A program made the position numbers and the translations under genes. A DNA stretch of 64,000 bases from an uncultured Bacteroidales bacterium (GTDB lineage Bacteria; Bacteroidota; Bacteroidia; Bacteroidales; Bacteroidaceae), in NCBI GenBank assembly GCA_902801485.1, contig CADCIP010000009.1:19589-83588 (forward strand), in the 5' to 3' direction. Below, in pieces: positions 47,523 through 56,286 of this stretch (position 1 is the stretch's first letter; each line of letters starts with the position of its first letter). The notes below the pieces were generated by a model. It was not told where the DNA came from. It was given only the letters and a program-made list of their open reading frames with translations, and ran no database searches.

Positions 47523-47970
47523 GCAAATCTGTCTTCTCTTGTTTTCTGTATGGCTGCTGACATGTTGCGACAGCAGCACTATAATGCATTCCTACCAACC
47601 ACTTAAGGAAAAATGTTGGGACAGGTCAGATACACTGACCTTCACCCTTCCGACTCTGGACAACAATGACAGGTGTCATGTACTGATAGGACTCCGAGTT
47701 ACAGACAATTTCCCCTATGAGATGTTAATACTGGAAATAGAGCAGAACTACCGGAAGCCTTTTAGACACAGAGTAGATACCGTCAGGTATATGTTAACCG
47801 ATAAGAGAGGAGAATTTACGGAAAAAGGTATCAACTATTTCCAGTACGAGACGCAGGGAGTACCGTTGTCCTTGGAGAAAGGGCAAACCGGCAATTTAAG
47901 AATCCGGCACTTAATGCACAGAGAGACAATACCTGGTATTATGGATGTAGGCATTCACGTCATTCGTTAG
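47515..47970 (+). CDS. gldH: GldH-like gliding-motility lipoprotein
   Basis: A 151-aa lipoprotein (start ATG 47515, lipobox LLTCC). GldH features: LKEKCWDRSDTLTFTLPTLDN, YEMLILEIEQNY, and the end IPGIMDVGIHVIR. In gliding bacteria GldH is needed for motility and belongs with the type IX secretion/gliding group, but gldH is kept in many non-gliding Bacteroidales, so motility is not implied. Overlaps ricT by 8 bp; its stop overlaps the rodA stop on the other strand. Confidence 0.87.
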   Translation: MLRQICLLLFSVWLLTCCDSSTIMHSYQPLKEKCWDRSDTLTFTLPTLDNNDRCHVLIGLRVTDNFPYEMLILEIEQNYRKPFRHRVDTVRYMLTDKRGEFTEKGINYFQYETQGVPLSLEKGQTGNLRIRHLMHRETIPGIMDVGIHVIR

Positions 47971-49454
47971 CGTTTCATTCTATTACGCCCAGCGTCAATT
48001 CTCAAGAACACAAAGAGAAGGATGGTGAAGCCCCAAAGCGAAGAACCGCCATAGCTGAAGAACGGTAGAGGAATACCAATCACAGGTGTCAGACCCAATA
48101 CCATTCCCACATTAATAAAGACGTGGAAAAGAAAGACACTCATGACACAATAGCCATATACCCTACCAAAGGTGTAGGGTTGTCGCTCTGCCAGATGAAT
48201 AAGCCTGAGTATTAATGTCAGGAAAAGAACCAGTACAGCCGCACACCCGACAAAACCTTCTTCTTCGCCTACGGTACAGAAGATAAAATCGGTATCCTGT
48301 TCAGGCACATATTTTAGCTTTGTCTGTGTACCGTTCAGGAAACCTTTTCCTTGCAAGCCGCCCGAACCGATGGCAATCTTAGCTTGAATAACGTTATAAC
48401 CAGCACCCCGAGGATCATCTTCAAGCCCCAAAAGAACACGGATACGGGTTTGTTGGTGTGCCTTCATGACATTATTCAATACAAAATTAGCCGAATAGAA
48501 GAAAGCGAGACTACCCAAAGCAAACATAGCAATGTAGAAGTAACGTATTATGTTATCCCGCACAAATCGGTACATCAAGTACAGAATAGAAGCAGCACAG
48601 ACACCTTGGAAGACCCAAATAACATTACACGGCATGATATAACGTGCAAACAGAAAAGCCAGAATCATGACAAGGGTTCCCCACCCCAGGATATACCATC
48701 CTACCGCCTTTTTCCTCGTATATACCCATACCATTCCAACTGTAAAGAACTGGACAAGTATGAGCACAAGTGTCTGTCCTAATGACATCTGTGGGATGCC
48801 CATCAATGCTTCTTCAGAAAAACGCACACCTACTACAAAATATATCACCGCAGCAATACCCGAGAAAAGGATGCAACCAGGCATTCCTTCACGGTAGAGC
48901 ATCAGGAAGAAAGCACTATAAACAAGGGCACTTCCCGTCTCGCGCTGCAAGATTATAAGTACCATAGGTGTGACTATAAGGGCAACGCTTATAACAAAAT
49001 CCTTCCACTTGCTCACATCGAACTCATAGGTGCTCATCACTTTGGCCACACACAATGCTGTTCCAAACTTGGCAAATTCAGCAGGCTGGATACTAAAACT
49101 CCCGATTTTAATCCAAGACATAGAGCCTTTTATATCATGCGCCAGGAAAGGAGTAACCGCCAATAGCACCAAGAATCCTAAATATATAATGTATGACAGC
49201 GATTCTATCAGCCGGTCATCGGTCATTAGTATCAGTGTTCCCAAAATCAGTGATGTTCCTATCCAGACAATCTGCATGCCGCTTCTTGTGGAGAAATCAA
49301 CGATACTACCTCCCTGATCCAGGTCATAGCTTGCTCCGCATACACTCATCCATCCCATTGCCAGCAGCATCAGGTAAATAAGTATGGTGAACCAGTCGAT
49401 GGAGCCTAACAAACTCGGTTCCTGGTTTCTTCTATTCAGATTCCGTCGCGTCAT
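47967..49454 (-). CDS. rodA: Rod-shape SEDS glycosyltransferase RodA
   Basis: A SEDS-family peptidoglycan polymerase of about 495 aa, acting in the inner membrane with PBP2 in cell elongation. Start at ATG 49454 (MTRRNLNRRN); the ATG 13 codons upstream is inside mrdA without support. Hallmarks: GSMSWIKIGSFSIQPAEFAKFG, the catalytic Asp region FIFCTVGEEEGFVG, and the end GLTPVIGIPLPFFSYGGSSLWGF. About ten or more membrane helices. The gene overlaps the mrdA end by 23 bp. Last gene of the elongasome cluster; its stop (TTA on the plus strand at 47967-47969) is interleaved with the gldH stop. Confidence 0.94.
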   Translation of the reverse strand: MTRRNLNRRNQEPSLLGSIDWFTILIYLMLLAMGWMSVCGASYDLDQGGSIVDFSTRSGMQIVWIGTSLILGTLILMTDDRLIESLSYIIYLGFLVLLAVTPFLAHDIKGSMSWIKIGSFSIQPAEFAKFGTALCVAKVMSTYEFDVSKWKDFVISVALIVTPMVLIILQRETGSALVYSAFFLMLYREGMPGCILFSGIAAVIYFVVGVRFSEEALMGIPQMSLGQTLVLILVQFFTVGMVWVYTRKKAVGWYILGWGTLVMILAFLFARYIMPCNVIWVFQGVCAASILYLMYRFVRDNIIRYFYIAMFALGSLAFFYSANFVLNNVMKAHQQTRIRVLLGLEDDPRGAGYNVIQAKIAIGSGGLQGKGFLNGTQTKLKYVPEQDTDFIFCTVGEEEGFVGCAAVLVLFLTLILRLIHLAERQPYTFGRVYGYCVMSVFLFHVFINVGMVLGLTPVIGIPLPFFSYGGSSLWGFTILLFVFLRIDAGRNRMKR

Positions 49455-51300
49455 AGGTTGTGGGAGTAAAAAGATATTTATGTTCAAAGACACTTGCTTT
49501 CTGCAAACTGCTTTCCGAAAGATGTCCGTTGATATACTGTTCCATCATTAACGCTCCAATAGGGACGCCGTAAGTGGCACCCCAAGTTCCATTCTCTACG
49601 TAAACACAAATCGCAATCTGGGGATTCTCGCGTGGAGCAAATCCCATGAATACGCTATGGTCCTGCCCATGAGGGTTCTGCGCCGTTCCGGTTTTACCGC
49701 ATATCTCATACATACTGGTGTTAGCGGTATGACAGGTTCCTCCCAGAACAGCCTGGCGCATACCCTGCACCACATACTCATAGTTCTGGCGATCCACCTT
49801 CGTATAATGCTTGCGTGTATAAGTCGTATCAAGCGGTTGTCCCTGTACTTCTTTCACCACATGTGGAATAATGTAATAACCCCTGTTGGCAATGGTGGCA
49901 CCTAAATTGGCAATCTGCAAAGGGGTAAGGTTTACTTCACCCTGACCGATAGAGATACTGATAACGGTCAGTCCGCTCCAGTCACCACGATAAGCCTTAT
50001 CGTAGTAAGGAGCATTGGGAATCATGCCTCGTTTCTCGCCGGGCAGGTCAATTCCCAACGTATAGCCGAATCCCATGGATACCATATAATCTTTCCATTT
50101 GGTCATGGCATCCTGTACGGTTGGATATTTTTTCCGATTACCGAACATATGGTACAGTCCCCAACAGAAATAACCGTTACATGATGTGGCAATAGCAGGA
50201 ATCAACGGCAAGGGAGACCCATGCCCATGACAACCAACGGTAAGTCCTCTGAAATGGAAACCGTGACTGCACGAGTAAGCTGTCCCGGGAGTTATTATAC
50301 CCTCCTGCAGGAAGGTAAGTGCCTGACTGGTTTTGAAAGTGGAACCTGGTGGATATTGTCCCATGATGGCACGGTTAAGTAGAGGCTTATGCGGGTCCTG
50401 GCTTAAGAGTCTATGGCTTTTTCCTCGCTGACGGCCCACCATCATCTTGGGATCGAAGGACGGACTTGACACCATGCAAAGGACCTCGCCCGTGGAAGGT
50501 TCTATGGCAACAATACTACCCAACTTGCCCTTCATCAGTCTTTCTCCCAAAGCCTGCAACTTGAAATCAATACTTAATTTCAGGTTGCGTCCGGGAATAG
50601 GCGCAAGGTCGAACTTACCATTCTGGTAATGTCCTTTGATACGACCGCGAGCATCCCTAAGCAGAATCTCCATTCCTTTCTCACCTCGCAAATCCTTCTC
50701 ATAACTACGTTCTACTCCCAGTTTACCAATGTAGTCGCCACTTTGGTAGTAGTTGTCGTTTTCGATATCCTGGGGATTCACCTCGCCCACATCTCCCAAA
50801 ATATGGGCAGCGTATGGATGACGGTATTGGCGGATGCTACGTTTCTGGATGTAAAACCCGGGGAAACGGAAGAGCTTCTCCTGAAAACGGCTGAACTCCT
50901 CGGTAGAGAGCTGGCTCATGAAGAGCTGCTGTGTGAATCTGCTATATCCGGGATTACGCCTGTGGTCCTTAATCTCTTCCATTCGCCGTTCATACCATTC
51001 TCTGCTGATGTGCAGGCTCTGGCACAAATCAATTGTATCAACACCTTCCTGCTCGTTCATTATCACCATCACATCATAAGCCGGCTGGTTGTACACCAAC
51101 AGCTCTCCGTTCCGATCGGTAATAACACCGCGTGCAGGGTACTGAATACGACGCAGGAAGGCATTGCTGTCGGCATTCTTCTTGAAATCATCGCTTAACA
51201 GCTGTAGTGTAAAAAGACGAATCAGATAAATCAGAATGATGAGGAATGCCACACCACCCAATATGTATTTCCTTTTTTCTAAGTCGTAATTGGCAGACAT
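49432..51300 (-). CDS. mrdA: Penicillin-binding protein 2 (elongation transpeptidase)
   Basis: A 622-aa inner-membrane transpeptidase that crosslinks peptidoglycan during rod elongation with RodA. N-terminal membrane helix (ILGGVAFLIILIYLIRLF), PBP dimerisation domain, then the transpeptidase domain with Ser320 in QYPPGSTFKTSQ (S-x-x-K), ATSCNGYF (S-x-N) and CGKTGTAQNPHG (K-T-G). The presence of the PBP2-type LPGEKRG motif supports MrdA. It follows mreD by 14 bp. Confidence 0.95.
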   Translation of the reverse strand: MSANYDLEKRKYILGGVAFLIILIYLIRLFTLQLLSDDFKKNADSNAFLRRIQYPARGVITDRNGELLVYNQPAYDVMVIMNEQEGVDTIDLCQSLHISREWYERRMEEIKDHRRNPGYSRFTQQLFMSQLSTEEFSRFQEKLFRFPGFYIQKRSIRQYRHPYAAHILGDVGEVNPQDIENDNYYQSGDYIGKLGVERSYEKDLRGEKGMEILLRDARGRIKGHYQNGKFDLAPIPGRNLKLSIDFKLQALGERLMKGKLGSIVAIEPSTGEVLCMVSSPSFDPKMMVGRQRGKSHRLLSQDPHKPLLNRAIMGQYPPGSTFKTSQALTFLQEGIITPGTAYSCSHGFHFRGLTVGCHGHGSPLPLIPAIATSCNGYFCWGLYHMFGNRKKYPTVQDAMTKWKDYMVSMGFGYTLGIDLPGEKRGMIPNAPYYDKAYRGDWSGLTVISISIGQGEVNLTPLQIANLGATIANRGYYIIPHVVKEVQGQPLDTTYTRKHYTKVDRQNYEYVVQGMRQAVLGGTCHTANTSMYEICGKTGTAQNPHGQDHSVFMGFAPRENPQIAICVYVENGTWGATYGVPIGALMMEQYINGHLSESSLQKASVFEHKYLFTPTTYDATESE

Positions 51301-51314
51301 ATTGAGAGGGTCCG

Positions 51315-51818
51315 TTATTTCGTTTTACGGAAAGATTCAAGAAGAAGGGCCAGCAGGACACTGCTAAACCAACTTGCCACCATAAGTAAGGCGGCATCTG
51401 TTATGTGGTATAGCGAGAAACATTCCAGGCAAAAGTAAACCAAATGGTGCACAAAGAAAATAATCATCATGTACCTCACATAGTTCCATTTTCCCATGGT
51501 CTGCATAGAAGGAATTAAATCATCGGCAGCATCTCTGGGTGCCATCACATTCAACAAAGGCGGTTGAAGAAGGGCAGCGAAAGTCATAGCACCACTTGCT
51601 ACTCCGGGTGTATTGGTAAAGATATCTGCCAGCAGCCCGGTAAAGAAGCCCCAAAGCAGAACACCGGCTTTTAAACTTCCCATGGGCATATAAAGCAATA
51701 TAGCCGCAAGAATAAGTGGGGTGCCATAACCAAACAGTTGCAAGTGGTTGAGTATCAACACCTGAAATGCCACTAAAAGCAGCATGAGAATAAACCTTTT
51801 CAGTTGTGTAACTATCAT
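51315..51818 (-). CDS. mreD: Rod-shape membrane protein MreD
   Basis: A 167-aa protein with about five membrane helices (RFILMLLLVAFQVLILNHL, LILAAILLYMP, LLWGFFTGLLADIFT, YVRYMMIIFFVHHLVYF). The NTPGVASGAMTFAA region after the third helix is typical of the Bacteroidetes protein. Short and divergent, as MreD usually is, but the location between mreC and mrdA makes it secure. Overlaps mreC by 4 bp (ATGA). Confidence 0.9.
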   Translation of the reverse strand: MIVTQLKRFILMLLLVAFQVLILNHLQLFGYGTPLILAAILLYMPMGSLKAGVLLWGFFTGLLADIFTNTPGVASGAMTFAALLQPPLLNVMAPRDAADDLIPSMQTMGKWNYVRYMMIIFFVHHLVYFCLECFSLYHITDAALLMVASWFSSVLLALLLESFRKTK

Positions 51819-52648
51819 TCCCTTCTAAGCGAATCTAATTCTTCTTTCATGTAATGCTTCAGCACACATACATGCCGGACATGAGCGATGTCGGTTCCCA
51901 TCTGTATTTCCAGCGAATATGCCAGTCCGTCTTCGCTATTGTGTACTTGCGCAACTCTTCCCAGGAAGATACCCGGTGGGAAGAGACTGCTGAAACCACT
52001 CGTTTCCACAATATCACCTATACGCGGTTTTGCATGACGTGGTACATCATCCATTGAAACCTGCAAAGGATTCCCCCCATTCCATTTCATGTAGCCAAAA
52101 TACTCTGTTCCCCTAAGCCTGCAACTGATACTGCTTTTGCTGTTCAGGACAGACAATACAAGGGCATAGTGGGGCGTAACTTTACTGACAATTCCGACAA
52201 CACCCGTTCCACTTACTACCCCCATCTCAGGTTCCACACCATCATTACTTCCCACATTGATGGTAATCAAATTGTCACGTTGTCTGACACTATTGGAAAT
52301 GACTTGTGCAGGAATCATCTCAATATCCTTCAGCAAATCCGACTGGTACTGTTGCGTGATGGACGTATCCTTCTTCAGTTCGGCCAGTTCATGACGCAGA
52401 ACATTCAGGTTATTCTGGAGTAACGTATTCTGACGCACAAGGTAGGCATTCTCTTTGCCCAAATTAATATATTGCAATCCCTTGGCTTCCCATTCCAGAA
52501 CTGCTCCTGCTACTGAATTGGCCTGCGTAAACCACACGCTACCCTGATAGTGGTTGAATCTGAAAAGCATGAATCCACTGAGTACTTCCAAAAGCAGGAA
52601 GAGGACCCAGTGGACATTTTGTGTTATTCTATCAAGTAGTTCTCTCAA
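51815..52648 (-). CDS. mreC: Rod-shape scaffold protein MreC
   Basis: A 277-aa bitopic protein: N-terminal membrane helix (VHWVLFLLLEVLSGFMLF), a coiled coil (NAYLVRQNTLLQNNLNVLRHELAELKKD), then the periplasmic double beta-barrel with DGVEPEMGVVSGTGVVGIVSKV and GDIVETSGFSSLFPPGIFLGRV. It links MreB to the outer elongation machinery. One bp after the mreB stop and overlapping mreD by 4 bp. Confidence 0.94.
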   Translation of the reverse strand: MRELLDRITQNVHWVLFLLLEVLSGFMLFRFNHYQGSVWFTQANSVAGAVLEWEAKGLQYINLGKENAYLVRQNTLLQNNLNVLRHELAELKKDTSITQQYQSDLLKDIEMIPAQVISNSVRQRDNLITINVGSNDGVEPEMGVVSGTGVVGIVSKVTPHYALVLSVLNSKSSISCRLRGTEYFGYMKWNGGNPLQVSMDDVPRHAKPRIGDIVETSGFSSLFPPGIFLGRVAQVHNSEDGLAYSLEIQMGTDIAHVRHVCVLKHYMKEELDSLRRE

Positions 52649-52649
52649 T

Positions 52650-53669
52650 TTACATCAAGAAGGGGAATTCACGAATATTCTTCAGTGCCACACCAGTACC
52701 CTTGGCTACACAATGCAAGGGATCCTCTGCAACGTGGAAGGGGATGTTTATCTTGTCGGTCAGACGCTTTGCCAAACCACGTAGCAAAGCACCTCCACCT
52801 GCCAGATAAATACCGTTCTTAACGATATCGGCATACAATTCAGGCGGTGTCTCCTCCAGTGCGTTCAGGATAGCTGCTTCTATCTTGGCGATTGTCTTTT
52901 CCAGACAATGGGCAATTTCCTGATAACATACGGGAACCTCCATGGGTAGAGCAGTGATACGGTTGGGCCCGTGCACTACATAATCCTCAGGGGCATCATC
53001 ACCCAAATCGGCAAGAGCTGCACCAACATGGATTTTGATTCTCTCGGCCATGCGCTCACTCACCTTAACGTTATGCTGGCGACCCATATACTCCTGAATG
53101 TCAGCGGTCAGCACATCACCCGCAATACGTAAGCTCTTGTCGGCAACAATACCGCCAAGGCTGATGACAGCAATCTCGGTACTTCCACCACCTATGTCCA
53201 CAATCATATTTCCTTCGGGAGCCAGTACGTCAAGTCCTATTCCAATAGCAGCTGCCATCGGTTCATAAATCAGATATACCTCCCTACCACCGGCATGTTC
53301 AGCACTGTCCCTTACTGCACGTAATTCAACCTCAGTACTACCACTGGGTACGCCAATAACCATTCTCATGCTGGGCGAGAAAAGACGGTTCCCGGAATGA
53401 ACCATTTTTATCAGGCCGCGCATCATCTGCTCGCAGGCATTAAAGTTTGCTATCACGCCATCACGCAAAGGACGAATGGTTTGTATTTCCGGATTTGTTT
53501 TCTCATACATCATCTTAGCTCTGTCACCTACAGCAATCATACGCTCGCTGCGACGGTCCAAAGCTACAACACTGGGCTCATCCACCACAATTTTGCCATC
53601 ACTGATAATGATGGTGTTTGCGGTACCTAAGTCCATTGCAAGTTCTTTATTAAGCGAAAACCACTTCAT
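52650..53669 (-). CDS. mreB: Rod-shape actin homologue MreB
   Basis: A 339-aa ATP-binding actin-fold filament protein that guides cell-wall synthesis along the long axis. Phosphate loop 1 is AMDLGTANTIII; phosphate 2 is MIVDIGGGSTEIAVISLGG; the adenosine motif is in NGIYLAGGGALLRGL. Ends in FPFLM. It starts a gapless mreBCD-mrdA-rodA run; the purH fragment lies 85 bp upstream on the same strand. Confidence 0.97.
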   Translation of the reverse strand: MKWFSLNKELAMDLGTANTIIISDGKIVVDEPSVVALDRRSERMIAVGDRAKMMYEKTNPEIQTIRPLRDGVIANFNACEQMMRGLIKMVHSGNRLFSPSMRMVIGVPSGSTEVELRAVRDSAEHAGGREVYLIYEPMAAAIGIGLDVLAPEGNMIVDIGGGSTEIAVISLGGIVADKSLRIAGDVLTADIQEYMGRQHNVKVSERMAERIKIHVGAALADLGDDAPEDYVVHGPNRITALPMEVPVCYQEIAHCLEKTIAKIEAAILNALEETPPELYADIVKNGIYLAGGGALLRGLAKRLTDKINIPFHVAEDPLHCVAKGTGVALKNIREFPFLM

Positions 53670-53728
53670 TTATTTGAATTGAAAATTGAAAGTTTACGGT
53701 TTACCGTTGTTATTTCTCCCTTTTCCTT

Positions 53729-53748
53729 TCCCGCTTCCAAGAGCGGGA
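53729..53748 (-). repeat. GC-rich hairpin between purH and mreB
   Basis: TCCCGCT (53729-53735) and AGCGGGA (53742-53748) make a perfect 7-bp stem with a 6-nt loop, in the 85-bp gap downstream of purH. The minus-strand flank is purine-rich rather than T-rich, so it is a poor terminator and may act as an RNA-processing or attenuation point. It resembles the C-rich palindromes in the parC and M28 genes. Confidence 0.6.
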
Positions 53749-53754
53749 GGCGGG

Positions 53755-54348
53755 TTATTTTTCAAACCAACTGTGTATGGCAGTATCGTAATGACTGCTT
53801 ACGCCAAAGGCACGGGTAGCAAACCACTTGCGGTCTTCTATCTCGCTCTGAGCACCCTGCTTCTGCAACAAGTCCAGCAAAGGTTTGTACTCAGCCTTAG
53901 AGGGAACAATGATAACATCGCGGAAGTTCTTTGCTGCAGCACGGATAAGGCTGATTCCACCTATATCTATCTTCTCGATGATGTCTGCAGGACAGGCACC
54001 GCTTGCCACCGTGTCCTCGAAGGGGTATAGGTCAACGATTACCAAGTCGATAGCAGGAATCTCATACTGCTTCATCTGTTGCCGGTCACTCTCCAGCTCC
54101 CTGCGTCCCAGTATGCCGCCGAATACTTTGGGATGAAGGGTTTTTACTCTACCACCCAAGATGCTGGGGTATGTGGTAACATCCTCCACCTTCTGACAGG
54201 GAATACCCAAACTCTCGATAAAGGTCTGAGTACCACCGGTGCTCAACAGTTCAACACCTTGCGCATTCAGGGTGCGCAGAATCTCCTCTAATCCGTCTTT
54301 GTGAAAAACAGACACCAGAGCTCGCTGGATTTTTCTTGTTTCTGCCAT
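53755..54348 (-). CDS. Stand-alone IMP cyclohydrolase domain (PurH N-terminal part)
   Basis: A 197-aa protein (start ATG 54348, MAETRKIQRALVSVFHKDG). This is the MGS-like IMP cyclohydrolase domain of PurH, which closes FAICAR to IMP in the last step of purine synthesis: LLSTGGTQTFIESLGI, TTYPSILGGRVKTLHPKVFGGIL, and DIGGISLIRAAAKNFRDV. The AICAR formyltransferase domain (about 300 residues) that follows in bifunctional PurH is absent; the protein ends AIHSWFEK. Either the formyltransferase is encoded elsewhere or the pathway uses another enzyme. There is no sign of a nearby frameshifted remainder. Upstream of mreB, where full-length purH is often found in Bacteroidales. Confidence 0.87.
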   Translation of the reverse strand: MAETRKIQRALVSVFHKDGLEEILRTLNAQGVELLSTGGTQTFIESLGIPCQKVEDVTTYPSILGGRVKTLHPKVFGGILGRRELESDRQQMKQYEIPAIDLVIVDLYPFEDTVASGACPADIIEKIDIGGISLIRAAAKNFRDVIIVPSKAEYKPLLDLLQKQGAQSEIEDRKWFATRAFGVSSHYDTAIHSWFEK

Positions 54349-54390
54349 ATATAATGTAAATTTGTGCGTACGCGCTACTTTATGGGGCTG

Positions 54391-54398
54391 CAAAATTA
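54391..54398 (-). promoter_or_regulatory. -7 box of the purH-mreB cluster promoter
   Basis: Minus-strand TAATTTTG (54391-54398) fits TAnnTTTG, 42 bp before the purH start. The -33 position has no clear TTTG. It faces away from the GH43 promoter. Confidence 0.45.
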
Positions 54399-54460
54399 CA
54401 TATTTTCTATTAAAGAGCCACATTTTTCTTCCAAATTTTAATAAAAAACAGAAAATTATG

Positions 54461-54468
54461 TATCTTTG
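54461..54468 (+). promoter_or_regulatory. -7 box of the second GH43 gene
   Basis: TATCTTTG at 54461-54468 fits TAnnTTTG and lies 33 bp before the GH43 ATG. The -33 element is degenerate (AT-rich, TTTTA around 54436-54440). Confidence 0.5.
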
Positions 54469-54501
54469 CCCTCTGTAATGAAATAAACCATAGAAACAAC
54501 G

Positions 54502-55485
54502 ATGACCCTACAATATTATCGCCGACTCATTCTTTTACCTGTTTTCCTGATGTCGCTTTTGGCCGGTGCACAGCAAGTAAAGAATCCTGTCTGGATGCGT
54601 AATTGGCCCGACCCGACTGTTTGGAAGGCAGAGAATGGACGATACTACTGTATAGCAACCAATCCGCGCAGATGCCTTGTTAGCGAGGATTTGTTCAACT
54701 GGCAATTATCAGATATCTCACCTATTGATGAAACTTCCTGGAAAACCATCTCAGATATTTCACGTAATTTTTGGGCACCCGATGTTGCAACGGTTGATGG
54801 CAAGCATCTCATGTACCTCACCTTGTATAATAGTGCTGAGGACAGTAACATTGGCGTCTTTCAAGAGGTTGCACCCTGTCAGTTCCAATTCAATGGTATC
54901 ATCACCAAAGGAAAAGAGACAGGTATCGAAGATACTATAGACCCAGAGGTTGTTACAGACCCTAAAACAGGAAAGGTATGGCTGTTCTTCGGATCTGTAG
55001 GGGGTATTCACCGCATCGAATTGAACAAAGACGGGCTTTCCATAAAAGAAGGAGCCCAGTATGAACATGTAGCAGGTTTGACAGTTCATCAGTGTCCCGA
55101 CCGCTCAAAGGTTTTTGAAGGCTCCTACCTTCACTGGCACAAAGGGTACTGGTACCTGTTTGTTAGTTCAGGGTTCTTTGGAAATCACACCTATCAGCTG
55201 CAGGTCGGACGCAGCAAAAAACTAACAGGTAAATTCGTAAACCGCGAGGGAAAACCTATGACGGAAGGATATGCCACACCTGTGCTGCATAGTGACGAAG
55301 GTGATAATTTCTTTGGCCCTGGTCATTGTGGCGAGATCTTTACGGCAGCAGATGGAAACGAATACATCTTTTATCATTGTCATGTTCGCGAGAGCCAGCG
55401 CCCGGAACAACGCCCCATGTTTATGTCACGCATCCAGTGGGGCAAGGACGGATGGCCTTTTGTTGAAGGAGGGAAACCGATTTAG
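54502..55485 (+). CDS. Secreted GH43-family glycoside hydrolase (arabinanase/xylosidase group), single domain
   Basis: A 327-aa single-propeller enzyme with signal peptide (LMSLLAGAQQ). Catalytic base in RNWPDPTVWKAENG, pKa Asp in GIEDTIDPEVVTD, acid Glu in KVFEGSYLHWHKGY; the calcium/metal-site type His is in FFGPGHCGEIF. Lacks the C-terminal sandwich present in the GH43 at 8493-10025. The compact form suits endo- or exo-arabinanase-type activity, but the substrate is unresolved. It is a single transcription unit in front of a repeat spacer. Confidence 0.9.
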   Translation: MTLQYYRRLILLPVFLMSLLAGAQQVKNPVWMRNWPDPTVWKAENGRYYCIATNPRRCLVSEDLFNWQLSDISPIDETSWKTISDISRNFWAPDVATVDGKHLMYLTLYNSAEDSNIGVFQEVAPCQFQFNGIITKGKETGIEDTIDPEVVTDPKTGKVWLFFGSVGGIHRIELNKDGLSIKEGAQYEHVAGLTVHQCPDRSKVFEGSYLHWHKGYWYLFVSSGFFGNHTYQLQVGRSKKLTGKFVNREGKPMTEGYATPVLHSDEGDNFFGPGHCGEIFTAADGNEYIFYHCHVRESQRPEQRPMFMSRIQWGKDGWPFVEGGKPI

Positions 55486-55604
55486 AGTTGAGAGTTGAGA
55501 GATAGTTTAAGGGGGTTAAAGAGTTTAAGAGGTTAAAGAGTTTAAGAGTTTAAGAGGTTTAAGAGTTTAAGAGGTTTAAGAGTTTAAGAGGTTTAAGAGG
55601 TTCG
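55486..55604 (+). repeat. Spacer of GAGAGTT, AAGAGTTT and AAGAGGTTT repeats
   Basis: Starts GAGTTGAGAGTTGAGAGA and then gives about ten tandem units of AAGAGTTT/AAGAGGTTT/AAAGAG type to 55604. It separates the GH43 gene from the ECF sigma gene and no promoter box is visible within it. Confidence 0.92.
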
Positions 55605-55640
55605 CTAACCGCTAAATATGAATTATGAACTGAAAAACTG

Positions 55641-56210
55641 ATGGCAGTTGACGAGAAATCGATAATTCACGGCCTTGTTGAAGGAGCAGAGGATGCATAC
55701 AGGTATGTGTTCAATACATACTATGGACCTATGTGTATTCTGGCTGAGAGCATTCTTTCCGACGAGTTCCTGGCACAGGCTGCGGTTTCCGATGTCATCA
55801 GCCATCTCTACGAGGTTCGAAGCGAGGTTGTTATTCATTCCAACCTCAGAAGCTACCTGATGATGAGCACACGCAATCATTGTCTTAATTTGCTTAATTC
55901 CAAGACGGTGCGTTCCGTGCAGACATTCAGCACATTGGGCGAGCAGGATGTACGCAACGTACTTGCTGGTACAGATACAGTTACCCCTCAGGGAAAGTTA
56001 CTCGACAACGAACTGGAAGATTTGATGCATGACTGCATAGAGAATCTCCCTGAACCAGTTAAGACAACTTTCATCAAGAGCCGTTTCCAGGATATGACCT
56101 ACCGCCAGATAGGTGCCGAGGACGGTGTTAGTGCCAATACCGTAAAAGTTCGCATTCAGCAAGCATTAAAGTTGATTGAGAAGCGATTCTCTAAATATCT
56201 GGCTTTTTAA
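55641..56210 (+). CDS. ECF RNA polymerase sigma factor (Bacteroidetes FecI-like type)
   Basis: A 189-aa ECF sigma of the Bacteroidetes FecI-like group. Region 2: EDAYRYVFNTYYGPMCILAESILSDEFLAQAAVSDVISHLYE and YLMMSTRNHCLNLLN. Region 4: LEDLMHDCIENLPEPVKTTFIKSRFQDMTYRQIGAEDGVSANTVKVRIQQALKLI. Such sigmas are held by a FecR-type anti-sigma and freed when a surface receptor signals. The FecR-like gene follows directly (76 bp). No SusC/SusD receptor is adjacent, unlike the usual triad. Confidence 0.92.
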   Translation: MAVDEKSIIHGLVEGAEDAYRYVFNTYYGPMCILAESILSDEFLAQAAVSDVISHLYEVRSEVVIHSNLRSYLMMSTRNHCLNLLNSKTVRSVQTFSTLGEQDVRNVLAGTDTVTPQGKLLDNELEDLMHDCIENLPEPVKTTFIKSRFQDMTYRQIGAEDGVSANTVKVRIQQALKLIEKRFSKYLAF

Positions 56211-56286
56211 CATTTTTTATAATGCTCCATTAACACAACAAGGTAAAGATTTTGTCATACTTATGAGGATAAGTAAAAATAAACGA

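Noticed and set aside
55486-55604. CRISPR-like appearance of regular repeats
   Set aside because: Units are 8-9 bp with no unique spacers; it is a simple tandem repeat and no cas genes are near.
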